Shown in pieces: positions 9,345-18,414 of a stretch of 51,953 bases of DNA; the first letter of the stretch is position 1; each line of letters begins with the position of its first letter. The notes beneath the pieces were generated by a model. It ran no database searches and was not told where the DNA came from. It saw only the letters and a program-made list of their open reading frames with translations. Source of the DNA: DATJQF01 sp035505995 (GTDB lineage: Bacteria > Bacteroidota > Bacteroidia > Bacteroidales > FEN-979); contig DATJQF010000162.1 of assembly GCA_035505995.1 (NCBI GenBank), forward strand, positions 1-51,953, in the 5' to 3' direction. Position numbers and translations under genes: made by a program.

Positions 9345-10402
9345 CGTTCTCTCACCAGGTTCATGAAATCATCAAAAAGGAACTCCGTATCCACGGGTCC
9401 GGCCGACGCCTCCGGATGGAACTGCACGGCTATGAAAGGCTTCTCCTTATGCCGGATCCCTTCGCAGGTATCGTCATTGAGATTGCGAAACCATACTTCC
9501 CAGTTGAGAGGCATGGATTTGCTGTCCACCGCATATCCGTGATTCTGAGAGGTCACAAAACATCGCTGATCCGCCGGCAGGATCACCGGCTGGTTATGGC
9601 TGCGGTGACCGTATTTCAGCTTGTAGGTCTTTCCACCGGCGGCGAGTGCCATGATCTGCGACCCGAGACAAATGCCGAAGACCGGTTTATCGCCCTCCAG
9701 CATCTGCCGGGTGTTTTCAATGGTCCGGTCGCACAGGGCAGGATCTCCCGGACCGTTGGAAAGTAGCACGCCGTCGTAGAGAGCCGGATCGGGCAGGCGG
9801 TCCCACGGGACGACCGTCACCGTCGTGTCCCTTTTCAGCAGGCAACGGATAATATTGTTCTTGGTGCCGCAGTCGACCAGGACGATCCGGTATCTCCCGC
9901 TTCCATACGTCTTGATCTCCCCGGAAGAGACTTTTGCCACCAGGTTCTCTTTGTTCGGATCATAATATCCGGGGTCCCGGTTGATAACGATCTTCCCGAG
10001 CATCGCGCCTTCCTCGCGGATGATCTTGGTGATAGCCCGGGTATCCACACCGTATATGCCGCTCACATTCTGCTGCTGCAGCCATTCCGCCAGGCTCTTC
10101 TCCGCATTCCAGTGACTGTAAGAAAAGGAGTAATCGGCGATCACGAGCCCGGTGACCTGCACTTTTTCCGATTCAAAATTCTCCGGCAGTCCGTTTGCCT
10201 GCTTCATAACCGGAACTCCGTAATTACCTATCAGGGGAAAGGTCGAGACCAGGATCTGGCCTTTATAGGAAGGATCGGAAAGACTTTCGGGATAGCCGGT
10301 CATCGCCGTGGAGAATACCACTTCGCCCGCAGCGGAAAGTCCGGCGCCGAAAGAAAATCCGTGGAATTCGTGGCCGTCCTCAAGGACCAGCCGGGCAGGC
10401 AT
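9335..10402 (-). CDS. carA: Carbamoyl-phosphate synthase small (glutaminase) subunit
   Basis: Class I glutamine amidotransferase subunit that feeds ammonia to CarB. Seen: the N-terminal CPSase_sm domain (ARLVLEDGHEFHGFSFG, then VFSTAMTGYPESLSDPSY) and the C-terminal GATase with the nucleophile Cys in PVFGICLGSQIMALAAGG and the His-Glu dyad in VQFHPEA. GHRSHNQPV is also typical. The frame opens from a GTG at 10429, but the ATG at 10402 (MPARLVLEDG) matches where the family begins, so I use it. The stop overlaps carB. Together they form a two-gene operon read leftwards. Confidence 0.97.
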   Translation of the reverse strand: MPARLVLEDGHEFHGFSFGAGLSAAGEVVFSTAMTGYPESLSDPSYKGQILVSTFPLIGNYGVPVMKQANGLPENFESEKVQVTGLVIADYSFSYSHWNAEKSLAEWLQQQNVSGIYGVDTRAITKIIREEGAMLGKIVINRDPGYYDPNKENLVAKVSSGEIKTYGSGRYRIVLVDCGTKNNIIRCLLKRDTTVTVVPWDRLPDPALYDGVLLSNGPGDPALCDRTIENTRQMLEGDKPVFGICLGSQIMALAAGGKTYKLKYGHRSHNQPVILPADQRCFVTSQNHGYAVDSKSMPLNWEVWFRNLNDDTCEGIRHKEKPFIAVQFHPEASAGPVDTEFLFDDFMNLVRERCR

Positions 10403-10487
10403 TTTTGATTGTCGGGAGGATCCGGTCACCAGTCAGGCGGTTGATCGGGGCGTAAAAGTAAGCAAAAATGCCGGCAGGCGGTGTAAA

Positions 10488-10518
10488 CAGTTTATAAAGT
10501 TTATAAACTTTACAAACT
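10488..10518. repeat. Nonamer-type AT-rich repeat containing a 16-bp palindrome
   Basis: A run of AGTTTATAA / AACTTTACA words lies directly after the stop codon of the T9SS cargo gene. It includes the perfect palindrome AAAGTTTATAAACTTT at 10496-10511. The same words form a six-unit array at 12710-12763, on the other side of that gene. Confidence 0.7.
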
Positions 10519-12626
10519 CACCGGACGATCGAGATCTTTTGCACTGAATCTCCCCCGGATCCGGTCAGGCGGACCAGGTATAATCCCGATGGTATCGTTG
10601 AAACGTCCAGGCTGCTCTGCAAAGTTCCGCTCCCGATGGATTTTTGCAGAACCGTTCTTCCTTCCAGGTCGGTTATTGTAATCTCTACCGGATCTTTCGG
10701 CATCGACTCAAACCTGATCGTTACGGTGGAGGTTGCCGGGTTCGGGTAAAGAGTGAATGAATTTCCGCTTGCACCCGGATGATCGCGGATCCCCAGGAAC
10801 GATTGGCCGTTGGGCAGGACACCTGAAATATAGGCGTTCCGGATCACGTCGATCCTGTTCCCGAGCAAAGTGACGGAGGGCAGCGAATCATTCCCCGTAT
10901 AATCCCGGGCGAATACGAAGGCGAAATCCAGTTCCTGCACATCGCCGGGGCGGAAGGTGAAGGGTCCCATGGAGGCCAGTCCCCGCCGGTCGCTGGGGAC
11001 GTTCCCGGCAGTTTTCTCGGTCCAGTATTCGGGTCCGTTGGGCGGTTCGCATCCCACTCCCCAGTTGAGGGTATCGGAATTGCCCGGGAACATGAAATTG
11101 CATGCGGGTCCGTAACCGCCGGCGGAAGAATGTCCTTCTCCCCCGTATATAATATGCGTGCTGTCCTTCCAGTATCCCTGCATCATCCGGTAATAATCCG
11201 GCGCATAATCGGGATCGGTGGCCCACACCGGGAAGCCTGCCGAGGTATTGAAAGTGAAATTAAATTCCCTCATCCCCATGCGCTCGTTATCGGTGATCCC
11301 GTCGCCGAAACCGGTTCCGTTCACGCTTTCATTGCAAAGCTGGTGGCCGAGGTTGTCTTTGGAAGGATTATCCAGGTCGTCCGGGTCCAGGTAAGGTCCG
11401 GCCAGGATCGTGACGGCCTGCGCCGGAGGATGATCGCCGTACGAAGGAGGCAATCCGTCGCCGTCCACCGGATCCCCGTTGTATCCGAAATAGCTTCCCC
11501 GCTGGACATCACAACCGACATAATCATCAACGGCACTCCCGATATCCAGGTCGGTAAATACCCCGATATAGGTATTGGAGTAAGTTCTCTGGGAACGGTT
11601 GTAGATCTCGTAATTCACGAAGACCGTATTGTTGAAAGCCGAATCTGTCGGTATGTCATATTCATAGGCCATTCCGTGGATCTCGGCTTTCATCCGGTTC
11701 CCATAGGTTTCCAGGTGGGCCGACCGGTCATCGTTGAAAATGAAATACAATGCCTGGTCTCCCCGGATGGCAGGATAATCACCGTCGTAAGGATTGTAGG
11801 TGCCGTCCCCGTTCCGGTCATAAAAAGGAGCCAGGATGGGGGCTTCTCCCAGCTGGACGTCGCCGTTCCCGGGCCAGGTGAGGATATCCCGGATCGGAAC
11901 ATACCCCGCGTCCTGCCAGTGCGCCTTATGATATTCAATGTCGGATTTTTTCAGATTCCATACCCGGTTCCAGACTGTGTCCTGCACGGCGGAATAGTTA
12001 ATTGAATCCATCACCGGACCCGCCCAGTAATCGGGAGATAATCCCGCTGGTCCGACAACCGGTCCCTGCCGGTAACGCTCGGCTGCCAGGTACAGCAGCC
12101 CGTCGTCTCCCGTGCCTCCGATCCAGAAAGAATTGCAGAAGATGGTCGACCGGCCGCTTCCTTTCGGCACGATAAAGTGACTGACGCTCCCGTCGGGGGG
12201 ATTCTGGAAATGATTTCCGAAAGCCGCGAACGCAGCGCTCACGTTGTTCAGGTAAAGGGAATCCACCGAGTGATCACGGATCCGGAAGATCAGCGCCGCA
12301 TTGGATATCTCATTCAGGGTAAAATCACGGAGCACATAGGACCCCGTAAAAATGCCCGGGCATCCCCAATGGGGCGCAAGAAAGGTGTAGGTTCCTCCCG
12401 AGACCAGGGTTTTTTGGATCCAGCCTGATCCGGTGCTCACACCCATGACCCGGATAGAGTCGCCCGGAGGGACTGTGTCATTCGAGAGAAGATCCACGGT
12501 GACCGTGATCCCGGGAACAAGATCAATGGTATCGTTCACCGCCTGTAAAGTCTGGGAATGTGCAGCATTTGCCGCGAAGAAAATCAGGACGGCTGTCAGA
12601 AGCAGGGTGCCTTTTAACCATTTCAT
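10518..12626 (-). CDS. Secreted protein with T9SS type A C-terminal sorting domain
   Basis: Large exported protein of unknown function, about 702 aa. The open frame begins at 12686, but the ATG at 12626 gives a clean signal peptide (MKWLKGTLLLTAVLIFFAAN, ending AAHSQ), so I take that start. After a short AVNDTIDLVPGITVTVDLLS segment resembling bacterial beta-sandwich (cadherin/Ig-like) repeats, the body has many Asp/Gly/Tyr-rich stretches, such as DRNGDGTYNPYDGDYPAI, that look calcium-binding. The last 80 residues are a canonical por-secretion sorting domain: FTLYPNPATSTVTIRF, then GLYLVRLTGSGGDSVQKISI. It therefore crosses the outer membrane by T9SS. No enzymatic motif recognised. Flanked on both sides by the same 9-nt repeats. 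Confidence 0.85.
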   Translation of the reverse strand: MKWLKGTLLLTAVLIFFAANAAHSQTLQAVNDTIDLVPGITVTVDLLSNDTVPPGDSIRVMGVSTGSGWIQKTLVSGGTYTFLAPHWGCPGIFTGSYVLRDFTLNEISNAALIFRIRDHSVDSLYLNNVSAAFAAFGNHFQNPPDGSVSHFIVPKGSGRSTIFCNSFWIGGTGDDGLLYLAAERYRQGPVVGPAGLSPDYWAGPVMDSINYSAVQDTVWNRVWNLKKSDIEYHKAHWQDAGYVPIRDILTWPGNGDVQLGEAPILAPFYDRNGDGTYNPYDGDYPAIRGDQALYFIFNDDRSAHLETYGNRMKAEIHGMAYEYDIPTDSAFNNTVFVNYEIYNRSQRTYSNTYIGVFTDLDIGSAVDDYVGCDVQRGSYFGYNGDPVDGDGLPPSYGDHPPAQAVTILAGPYLDPDDLDNPSKDNLGHQLCNESVNGTGFGDGITDNERMGMREFNFTFNTSAGFPVWATDPDYAPDYYRMMQGYWKDSTHIIYGGEGHSSAGGYGPACNFMFPGNSDTLNWGVGCEPPNGPEYWTEKTAGNVPSDRRGLASMGPFTFRPGDVQELDFAFVFARDYTGNDSLPSVTLLGNRIDVIRNAYISGVLPNGQSFLGIRDHPGASGNSFTLYPNPATSTVTIRFESMPKDPVEITITDLEGRTVLQKSIGSGTLQSSLDVSTIPSGLYLVRLTGSGGDSVQKISIVR

Positions 12627-12709
12627 AAGATTAGTATTAAGCGAGTACTTACCTGTAAATTTTATATAGTATTGACAAATATACAATATCCTATAAGCGA
12701 TTTCAAGTG

Positions 12710-12763
12710 AACTTTATAAACTTTACAAACTTTATGAACTTTATAAACTTTATGAACTATTTG
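12710..12763. repeat. Six-unit 9-nt tandem repeat (AACTTTATA type)
   Basis: Contiguous nonamers AACTTTATA, AACTTTACA, AACTTTATG, AACTTTATA, AACTTTATG, AACTATTTG. On the minus strand the array supplies the stop codon (12750-12752) and last residues of the upstream GT87-like gene, then fills the gap to the T9SS cargo gene. Confidence 0.85.
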
Positions 12764-13997
12764 AACTTCCAGGCTTCAGCATGCCTTTCCTGAGGTCCAG
12801 GAAAAACACCAGCGCAAAGAGCGCCATCGCCAGGTTGCTCAGACCGATCAGTCCCATGAAATAAAGCTTATTGGAAAAATCGGTCCCGAGGAGATCCGTG
12901 GAGTTGGCTCCATAAAAGAAGATCAGCACCACCAGTACAGGAATGAACCAGAATAATTTTTTCCGGGAGATATAGTAGATGATAAAAGCGATCAAGGGGG
13001 CGGATGCCAGGAAGTGCTCCGAATCGGTCTTGAAAACATTCGGAATGATGGCGATCAGCAGCAGCCATTCCATCGAGAAATCCGCCGCTTTGATCCCGGC
13101 CTGATCCCCGTTTTTTTTCTCTTTCTGCAGGTTCCGCAGGATGAATGCGAGAGCCAGGAGACCGGCCAGGACAAGAAGGACGTACTGATAATATCCTTCC
13201 ATGCCCGGGAAAAGATGATGCTTCAGAAAATAAAAGAGGGTATTGATCCCGAGATAGGTGTCCGCATGATAGAGCATGGTTCTGAACCAATCCAGGTGCA
13301 AGGCCCAGTTCCGGGTCCACCCCAGGTGCAGCGCCGGGAGCAGGAAACCGGCTGCCAGTGCCAGGGCCGTCCCACCCAGGGTTTTCCAGTACCTGCGGAC
13401 CAGCAGGGGCAGCGCCAGCAGCACGAAAAAAGGCTTGGTGAGCAGGATCAGTCCGAACAGGATCCCCGCCCTCCACGGCTTTTTCTCCAGCAGGTTCGTC
13501 AGCGATGCGAGGCTCAGCATCAGCAGCAGGGAGTTGATATTCCCCAGGTGCAGCTCCTTCACCAGGTGGATCAGGACGCAGACGAAGGCGGCGGAAAGAA
13601 GCAATCCCTCCCGCTTCGTCGATCCTGCAAACAGGTACCGGTCCAGGATCCTTTTTATCAGGATGAAGGAATACCAAAAAGACACGCACAAAACAATGAA
13701 ATGAAGGATCGCCGCAATTTTATACGGCAGAATGGTATAAGGAAGAAAAAAGTATAAAATGACCGGGGAGTATTTGTAGATCCCCGAACCCTGGTCGAAT
13801 ACGGTGAAGTACACCGGCTCGCCTTTTACCAGCGCCCGGGCTGCCTGGTAATAGACATCGAAATCGGTCAGCCAGAACCGGCCGTTGATGTTCTCGAAAG
13901 TAAAGATCAGGATAAAAAGAAGCGAAGCAAAAAGGGTGAATCCCAGGGCCGTCCTGTCTTTTAAAAGGGCCTGACGGAGGGATGCCATAAATTCCAT
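12750..13997 (-). CDS. GT87-like polytopic glycosyltransferase (DUF2029)
   Basis: Polytopic membrane protein, 415 aa, about 10 TM segments. Seen: the first periplasmic loop WLTDFDVYYQAARALVKGEP, with the acidic DFDVYYQAA motif typical of GT-C mannosyltransferases of family GT87, followed by YKYSPVILYFFLPY. Known relatives use polyprenyl-phosphate mannose to add alpha-1,2-mannose to envelope glycans. Activity and acceptor here are inferred at family level only. A TACCTTTG -7 box lies 26 bp upstream. The C-terminus (GSSNSS) is encoded by the 9-nt repeat array, suggesting the array has invaded or replaced the gene end. Confidence 0.78.
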   Translation of the reverse strand: MEFMASLRQALLKDRTALGFTLFASLLFILIFTFENINGRFWLTDFDVYYQAARALVKGEPVYFTVFDQGSGIYKYSPVILYFFLPYTILPYKIAAILHFIVLCVSFWYSFILIKRILDRYLFAGSTKREGLLLSAAFVCVLIHLVKELHLGNINSLLLMLSLASLTNLLEKKPWRAGILFGLILLTKPFFVLLALPLLVRRYWKTLGGTALALAAGFLLPALHLGWTRNWALHLDWFRTMLYHADTYLGINTLFYFLKHHLFPGMEGYYQYVLLVLAGLLALAFILRNLQKEKKNGDQAGIKAADFSMEWLLLIAIIPNVFKTDSEHFLASAPLIAFIIYYISRKKLFWFIPVLVVLIFFYGANSTDLLGTDFSNKLYFMGLIGLSNLAMALFALVFFLDLRKGMLKPGSSNSS

Positions 13998-14022
13998 GAT
14001 CGGGGAAGGATTCCTTATTTTT

Positions 14023-14030
14023 CAAAGGTA
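14023..14030 (-). promoter_or_regulatory. Bacteroidota -7 box TACCTTTG for the GT87-like gene
   Basis: Minus-strand TACCTTTG fits TAnnTTTG exactly and would start transcription about 20 nt before the ATG at 13997. No matching TTG -33 element seen. Confidence 0.5.
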
Positions 14031-14258
14031 CAGAATAAAAAATCCTGCTCCCGGATGTTTTTTCGGATAAAAATTTTTGCGCTCGCTGCAAAATGCCCTT
14101 ACTGTTTTCAGCAGGGATCGCCAAATCCTCCCCCGGCAAGTCGTGATTTTGTATTTACCGGGTGGCCTGACGGGAGTTTCACACGTCTGAATCCTGACCC
14201 GTCCCAGTTCCCGGGGATCAGTTGCAAAGCTCCGTTTCCAGCCTGGGTTACCGCGTCT

Positions 14259-14266
14259 TAGTTTTG
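14259..14266 (+). promoter_or_regulatory. Bacteroidota -7 box TAGTTTTG for the methyltransferase gene
   Basis: TAGTTTTG fits TAnnTTTG and lies 18 bp before the ATG at 14285. The rest of the divergent 288-bp gap (13998-14284) shows no coding signal to me. Confidence 0.5.
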
Positions 14267-14284
14267 CGGATAAATAAAAACAGT

Positions 14285-15130
14285 ATGAACTCCCCGGAAA
14301 ATAACAGCTGCCTGTGCCCGCAATGCAAAAGCATCCTGGAGCCCCTGCATCTGATCGGCAATACGGATGGTCTCGACGGGATCTTATCCTGTTTCAAATG
14401 CCGGATCTCTTTTACCTGCAGGAATGGCATCGTCAGTTTCATCCCCAAACCCGAAAAGAATGGTTTTACCAGAAGAATGGATTTTTTCAGAGCTGTTAAT
14501 CGCGTGTTTTACACTCCCCTTACCAACATGATGTTCTCCTTTTGCGGTGGAGTTGACTACGCACGAAGGGAAGTGCTTGACCGCCTGGAGATCCATCCGG
14601 GGGCTAAGATCCTGGAAACCGGAGTCGGACCGGGAAATAACTTTCCTTATCTCAAGGAACGTTCCACGGGGATCTCCTTTTATGGCATCGACAACCAGCC
14701 GGGGATGCTGACGCAATGCAGGCATAACATAAAGAAATGGAACCTCCCCTGTCATCTCTTCCTGGCCAATGCCGAAGAGCTACCGTTCCGGGATAATTAT
14801 TTCGATGTGGTATTTCATCTCGGGGCTATCAACATATACCAGGACAAGAAAAAAGCGATCGACGAAATGATCCGTGTGGCCCGTCCCGGGACCAGGATCC
14901 TGATCGCCGACGAAACCCAGAAAGCCGTTCATTATTTTGAATTCTTCATCGGCAAACAGCCGAAGGTCTGCCCTCCCGTGGATCTTATCCCGGACGCCAT
15001 GAAAGAGATCCGGCTGGATACGATCTGGAAAGGATTCGGATTCCTGATCAGTTTCCGGAAGCCATTGCAAACCCGGCAAAAGACAATTCAGGTCCCCGCC
15101 CGGAAAAGAGAATTTCCGTTGCTTCAGTAG
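14285..15130 (+). CDS. Zinc-ribbon SAM-dependent methyltransferase (class I)
   Basis: Methyltransferase of unknown substrate, about 281 aa. The frame opens at 14222, but the ATG at 14285 (MNSPENNSCLCPQCKS) is preceded by an A-rich leader and a -7 box and is preferred. Seen: an N-terminal Trm112/zinc-ribbon-like domain with CPQC (about residue 10) and CFKC (about 38), then a Rossmann methyltransferase with motif I ILETGVGPGNNF, GIDNQPGML, the motif NAEELPFRDNYFDVVFHLG, and MIRVARPGTRILIADE. This order resembles the RlmA (rRNA guanine-N1) and UbiE/MenG-like groups. It ends 7 bp into the convergent mgsA gene. Confidence 0.8.
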   Translation: MNSPENNSCLCPQCKSILEPLHLIGNTDGLDGILSCFKCRISFTCRNGIVSFIPKPEKNGFTRRMDFFRAVNRVFYTPLTNMMFSFCGGVDYARREVLDRLEIHPGAKILETGVGPGNNFPYLKERSTGISFYGIDNQPGMLTQCRHNIKKWNLPCHLFLANAEELPFRDNYFDVVFHLGAINIYQDKKKAIDEMIRVARPGTRILIADETQKAVHYFEFFIGKQPKVCPPVDLIPDAMKEIRLDTIWKGFGFLISFRKPLQTRQKTIQVPARKREFPLLQ

Positions 15131-15609
15131 ATGCGGTTCAGGTAGTCCGAATAATCCCTGAGGATCGGCTCGTACGGTTCGTTCATCAGGGTGGACGAGA
15201 TCAGGAAATCAGCCGTGGAGCGGTTGCAGGCCACCGGAATGTTATATACGACCGAGATCCGCAGCAGGGCTTTCACATCCACGTCGTGCGGGTGAGGCTG
15301 CATGGGGTCCCAGAAGAAGATCAGGATATCGATCCTTCCCTCGGCGATCAGGGCCCCGAGCTGCTGGTCGCCCCCGAGCGGACCCGATTTCAGCTTGATG
15401 ATCCTGGGCGGGGTTATCTTCACCTTTTCGCTCGTTCGGTTCCGTTCGATCTCTTCCTGGAGGGCGTCCTGGATCAGCTGCCCCGTGGTGCCCGTGCAGA
15501 TCAGCCGGTGGCCGTGCAGAATATTCCAGTTCCAGCGGACCCATTCCACGAGCCCTGCTTTGCAATTATCATGCGCCACCAGCGCTATCCGTTTACGCAA
15601 GGTTGCCAT
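15124..15609 (-). CDS. mgsA: Methylglyoxal synthase
   Basis: Converts dihydroxyacetone phosphate to methylglyoxal plus phosphate, a bypass that relieves sugar-phosphate accumulation. 161 aa, close to the family length of about 150. Seen: RIALVAHDNCKAGLVEWV; the phosphate-binding TGTTG; LKSGPLGGDQQLGALIAEG with the catalytic Asp; the signature FFWDPMQPHPHDVDVKALLR with the catalytic His; and PVACNRSTADFLI. All expected active-site residues are present. In a locus rich in starch and trehalose metabolism it is a plausible safety valve for glycolytic overflow (inference). Confidence 0.97.
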   Translation of the reverse strand: MATLRKRIALVAHDNCKAGLVEWVRWNWNILHGHRLICTGTTGQLIQDALQEEIERNRTSEKVKITPPRIIKLKSGPLGGDQQLGALIAEGRIDILIFFWDPMQPHPHDVDVKALLRISVVYNIPVACNRSTADFLISSTLMNEPYEPILRDYSDYLNRIY

Positions 15610-15633
15610 ATTTTTTCTTTTTGAAGTTAATTA

Positions 15634-17052
15634 TTAATCGAGCGTCTGCAGCACATGCGTTCGCTCATCCGTCATGGAACGGAGGATATTCTTCTTTAAT
15701 TCCTCGAAGACCGGGTTAACGATGATCTCTTTGTCCTTTTTCACCCTGACGTGGTAAGTATCGGTATTGAAGAGACGGGCTGTGATCACCTGTGTGGTGA
15801 CCGGACCATCCGGGGTCGCAAAGGTCAGGGAAAAGGTTCGGTACCTGGAAGGCAGCTCCATCCGGATATAGTCGCCCGACCGGCACCGGCATATTTCTTT
15901 CCCTTTGTAAGACACCCTGACTTCCACACCCGGAGAAGCACCTTCGACGTAAAAGATCAGGGTGGAAAACAGCTTCAGGTAATCGGGAAGGTCCTGCGGA
16001 GTCAGCGAACCGGTATAAAAGTCCACCTGGTACCCGGCTCCTTCTTTAGAGGTTCCTGCGGCCAATGCTCCCAGTCCTCCTACCAGTCCGCCGATGAAAA
16101 TTCCCCCGAAATAAGTTGCCATGGCCGTGTTTAACGCGATATTTCCGGCAATCTCTTCCTCTTTTATATCCCGGTCATAGATCCAGGTGGTGAACCCTTT
16201 ATCCGTTTTTTTCAGCCTGTAAAATATCTTTCCGGCATTCACATAGGTATAAAGCCCGTCGGTGAACCCCCAGATCTTTGTGGCAGCCCCTTTTTCACCC
16301 CCGGTCAGCGTGGCACGATGGATGGTGGTATCCTTATCTTTCGCGAGAGTGACCGTATAGGGGAAATTCAGATCCGGATAGCCGTCACGGAAATCGTAGA
16401 AAGTATGATATACAGCAGGCTGACCAACCCCCTGGTGAAACGCTGCAAATTGAGTGACTGGTATCAATGGATCCGATGAAATTTCATTTGCCGGAATCGG
16501 CCGATCCTTCACCAGCCCGCGTCCCTGCCTCCTTGAAAAATCATCCAGGCAGATCCCGAGGGCATTGGCTATATTCTCGGGATGCAGGTGGGTCACATCG
16601 CCGGCATGGCGGGCAAAGGTGACCCCTGCCATGAATTTATCGGAACAGGAGCTGTCTTCCCTCCCGATGATATTGATGCTGAGCTGGATGCAGCCAATCT
16701 CGGATGTCGTGTACGTGATCTCGTAAATGTACAGCCGGTTGATGCGGATAATGAGAGGCTTGAGTCCGGGCCCGGGAGGCAGGGATCGCTTCAGCAGGTC
16801 GCCGACCGCCTCGCCGATGGAAGGTCTCAGCACCGCGGGAACCACCCGGTTGGAAACCCCCTTCTGCACATACCCGATCACCGAATCTTCCCGGGAAGCG
16901 TTGATGACCCGCTCCACAAAATATCCCTGAAGCTCGCATTTGACGGTGACGTTATCCAGATTGACCGGGTAGTTCTGAGCCGTTGCGGTCAGGGACAGGA
17001 AAACGGGCAAAAAGACAAGAACCGGAAAAATGTTACTTGATCTCCTGATCAT
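15634..17052 (-). CDS. Secreted hypothetical protein with glycine-zipper segment
   Basis: Function not recognised; about 472 aa. The frame opens at 17139, but the ATG at 17052 (MIRRSSNIFPVLVFLPVFLS, ending LTATAQ) gives a good signal peptide; the ATG at 17064 is an alternative. The mature part has a repeated beta-rich region and, in the middle, a glycine-zipper-like segment YFGGIFIGGLVGGLGALAAG. The C-terminal third contains VEVRVSYKGKEICRCRSGDY, which resembles small sandwich domains that bind envelope components. Probably periplasmic or outer-membrane associated. Codon use matches its neighbours. No operon partner is clear: mgsA lies 25 bp downstream on the same strand. Confidence 0.6.
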   Translation of the reverse strand: MIRRSSNIFPVLVFLPVFLSLTATAQNYPVNLDNVTVKCELQGYFVERVINASREDSVIGYVQKGVSNRVVPAVLRPSIGEAVGDLLKRSLPPGPGLKPLIIRINRLYIYEITYTTSEIGCIQLSINIIGREDSSCSDKFMAGVTFARHAGDVTHLHPENIANALGICLDDFSRRQGRGLVKDRPIPANEISSDPLIPVTQFAAFHQGVGQPAVYHTFYDFRDGYPDLNFPYTVTLAKDKDTTIHRATLTGGEKGAATKIWGFTDGLYTYVNAGKIFYRLKKTDKGFTTWIYDRDIKEEEIAGNIALNTAMATYFGGIFIGGLVGGLGALAAGTSKEGAGYQVDFYTGSLTPQDLPDYLKLFSTLIFYVEGASPGVEVRVSYKGKEICRCRSGDYIRMELPSRYRTFSLTFATPDGPVTTQVITARLFNTDTYHVRVKKDKEIIVNPVFEELKKNILRSMTDERTHVLQTLD

Positions 17053-17157
17053 GATAGGATCCATGTTCGGGAGGTAAATATACGCTCTTTTTGAATACCT
17101 GATGATCAACAGTCCCGGATCCGCCTCCGGGATCTTCAATCCCGCTTCCTGCCTCTT

Positions 17158-17865
17158 CTAAAATTTCCCGAACCGCAGCGTCAGCCTGCCGGTGAACTGG
17201 TTGATCAGGTCGGCAGAGACCCCACTCAGATCCAGGTCAGGCGTATAGCGGTAGGATATACCTAATCCCAGCCTGAGATGTTTTACGATATTGAATTCCA
17301 CTTTGACGCCCGGTTCGATCACAAAAAAATGATCCCCGGAAATTACGTGGGAATGGTGATCGGGATACTCGTGCGGGTTGAACAGGGAGTCGGGATGGGG
17401 CGGATGGTCCTGAAAATACATATATCCCCCGCCAATGAGCAACGGGAAGGAAATATGGACCACCGACCTGGGCAGCAGGGTATATTCGAACAGAAAGCCG
17501 CCATATCCGCCGCTTAGATGGGCTCCGTGCCACTGGGCATCGTTTTCATTGTAATAAATATCCTTGAAATAAAGGTTACCGGAGTTGCCCACAAAGGATC
17601 CGGCGGCCCCGAGGGTCCAGTGATGATCGAGGATGATCCCCGCCTGAATCCCCGGCAGGAAGACATCCTTTGAATCAAACCGGGTGTATCCGGCGTTGAG
17701 CTCCACAAAATAGCCCAGGGGAACATGCCGGTGCTCTTTATGATTCCCGAACACCGTATTCATTTCATAACCCTTGCCGGCGCCATGCTTAAGGGTGTCC
17801 GGTTGCTGTGCGAAAACGGGAAAAGTCAGAAGGATTCCCGCCATCAGACCCAAGATCTTTTTCAT
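17158..17865 (-). CDS. Small outer-membrane beta-barrel protein (unknown)
   Basis: About 235 aa. The frame opens at 17925, but the ATG at 17865 starts a typical signal peptide (MKKILGLMAGILLTFPVFAQ) and is preferred. The mature protein opens with a His-rich stretch (NHKEHRHVPLGYFV) and has alternating aromatic strands (ELNAGYTRFDSKDVFLPGI, LGLGISYRYTPDLDL). It ends TGRLTLRFGKF, a terminal strand with Phe last, as in OmpA/OmpW-like 8-stranded barrels. Two other His-rich loops (DHPPHPDSL, HEYPDHHSHV) could bind metal; this is speculation. Function unknown. Confidence 0.65.
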   Translation of the reverse strand: MKKILGLMAGILLTFPVFAQQPDTLKHGAGKGYEMNTVFGNHKEHRHVPLGYFVELNAGYTRFDSKDVFLPGIQAGIILDHHWTLGAAGSFVGNSGNLYFKDIYYNENDAQWHGAHLSGGYGGFLFEYTLLPRSVVHISFPLLIGGGYMYFQDHPPHPDSLFNPHEYPDHHSHVISGDHFFVIEPGVKVEFNIVKHLRLGLGISYRYTPDLDLSGVSADLINQFTGRLTLRFGKF

Positions 17866-17996
17866 AGTTGTAATGATGTGGATATAAAACTTCGGTTTGA
17901 CTGAAAAAGTACAAATCCACTGCAATATATTTTCAGACCCGATTATTTCATAATTTAACAGGGCTTTATGGAGTATTTAAAAGTTATTGCGGACTT

Positions 17997-18407
17997 ATGA
18001 AAAAAATCCTGCGGGGTATTGCTCTATTCCTCCTTTGCCTAAACGGGATCGGGGCTGTTTTCGGGGGGTTGGTGCTGATGATCGATCCAAGCGGTAAGCT
18101 GATCGGTTACCCGCTAAGTTACCTGGAACATTCTCCGTTTACAAACTTCCTCATTCCCGGGATCATTCTGTTCACCTGCATCGGCTGCTTCAGTCTTTTG
18201 ATTGCCTGGTTAGTCATCCGGAATGCGGACGTATATCCTTGGCTTCTTATGATACAAGGGGTTATCCTGGGAGGATGGATCATCATTGAGGTGATCATGA
18301 TCCGGATCTGGTATGCACCTTTGCACCTGACCTTCCTGCTGATCGGAGGAGGCATGACACTGCTCGGGATAATACTTGCAACCGGGAAAAAGAAAGTCGT
18401 CCCTTAA
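17997..18407 (+). CDS. Small four-TM membrane protein (unknown)
   Basis: 136 aa with four predicted TM helices (around residues 5-28, 40-66, 76-98 and 104-128) and almost no soluble part; a Lys-rich C-terminus (TGKKKVV) points inward. No family recognised. It is read towards the T9SS GH13 gene, whose stop is only 7 bp from its own stop. Confidence 0.6.
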   Translation: MKKILRGIALFLLCLNGIGAVFGGLVLMIDPSGKLIGYPLSYLEHSPFTNFLIPGIILFTCIGCFSLLIAWLVIRNADVYPWLLMIQGVILGGWIIIEVIMIRIWYAPLHLTFLLIGGGMTLLGIILATGKKKVVP

Positions 18408-18414
18408 CCCGCTT

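Noticed and set aside
6987..9542. Long plus-strand open frame opposite carB (851 codons)
   Set aside because: It runs antisense to the conserved carB and into carA and has no recognisable domain; GC-rich codon bias on the opposite strand opens such frames.
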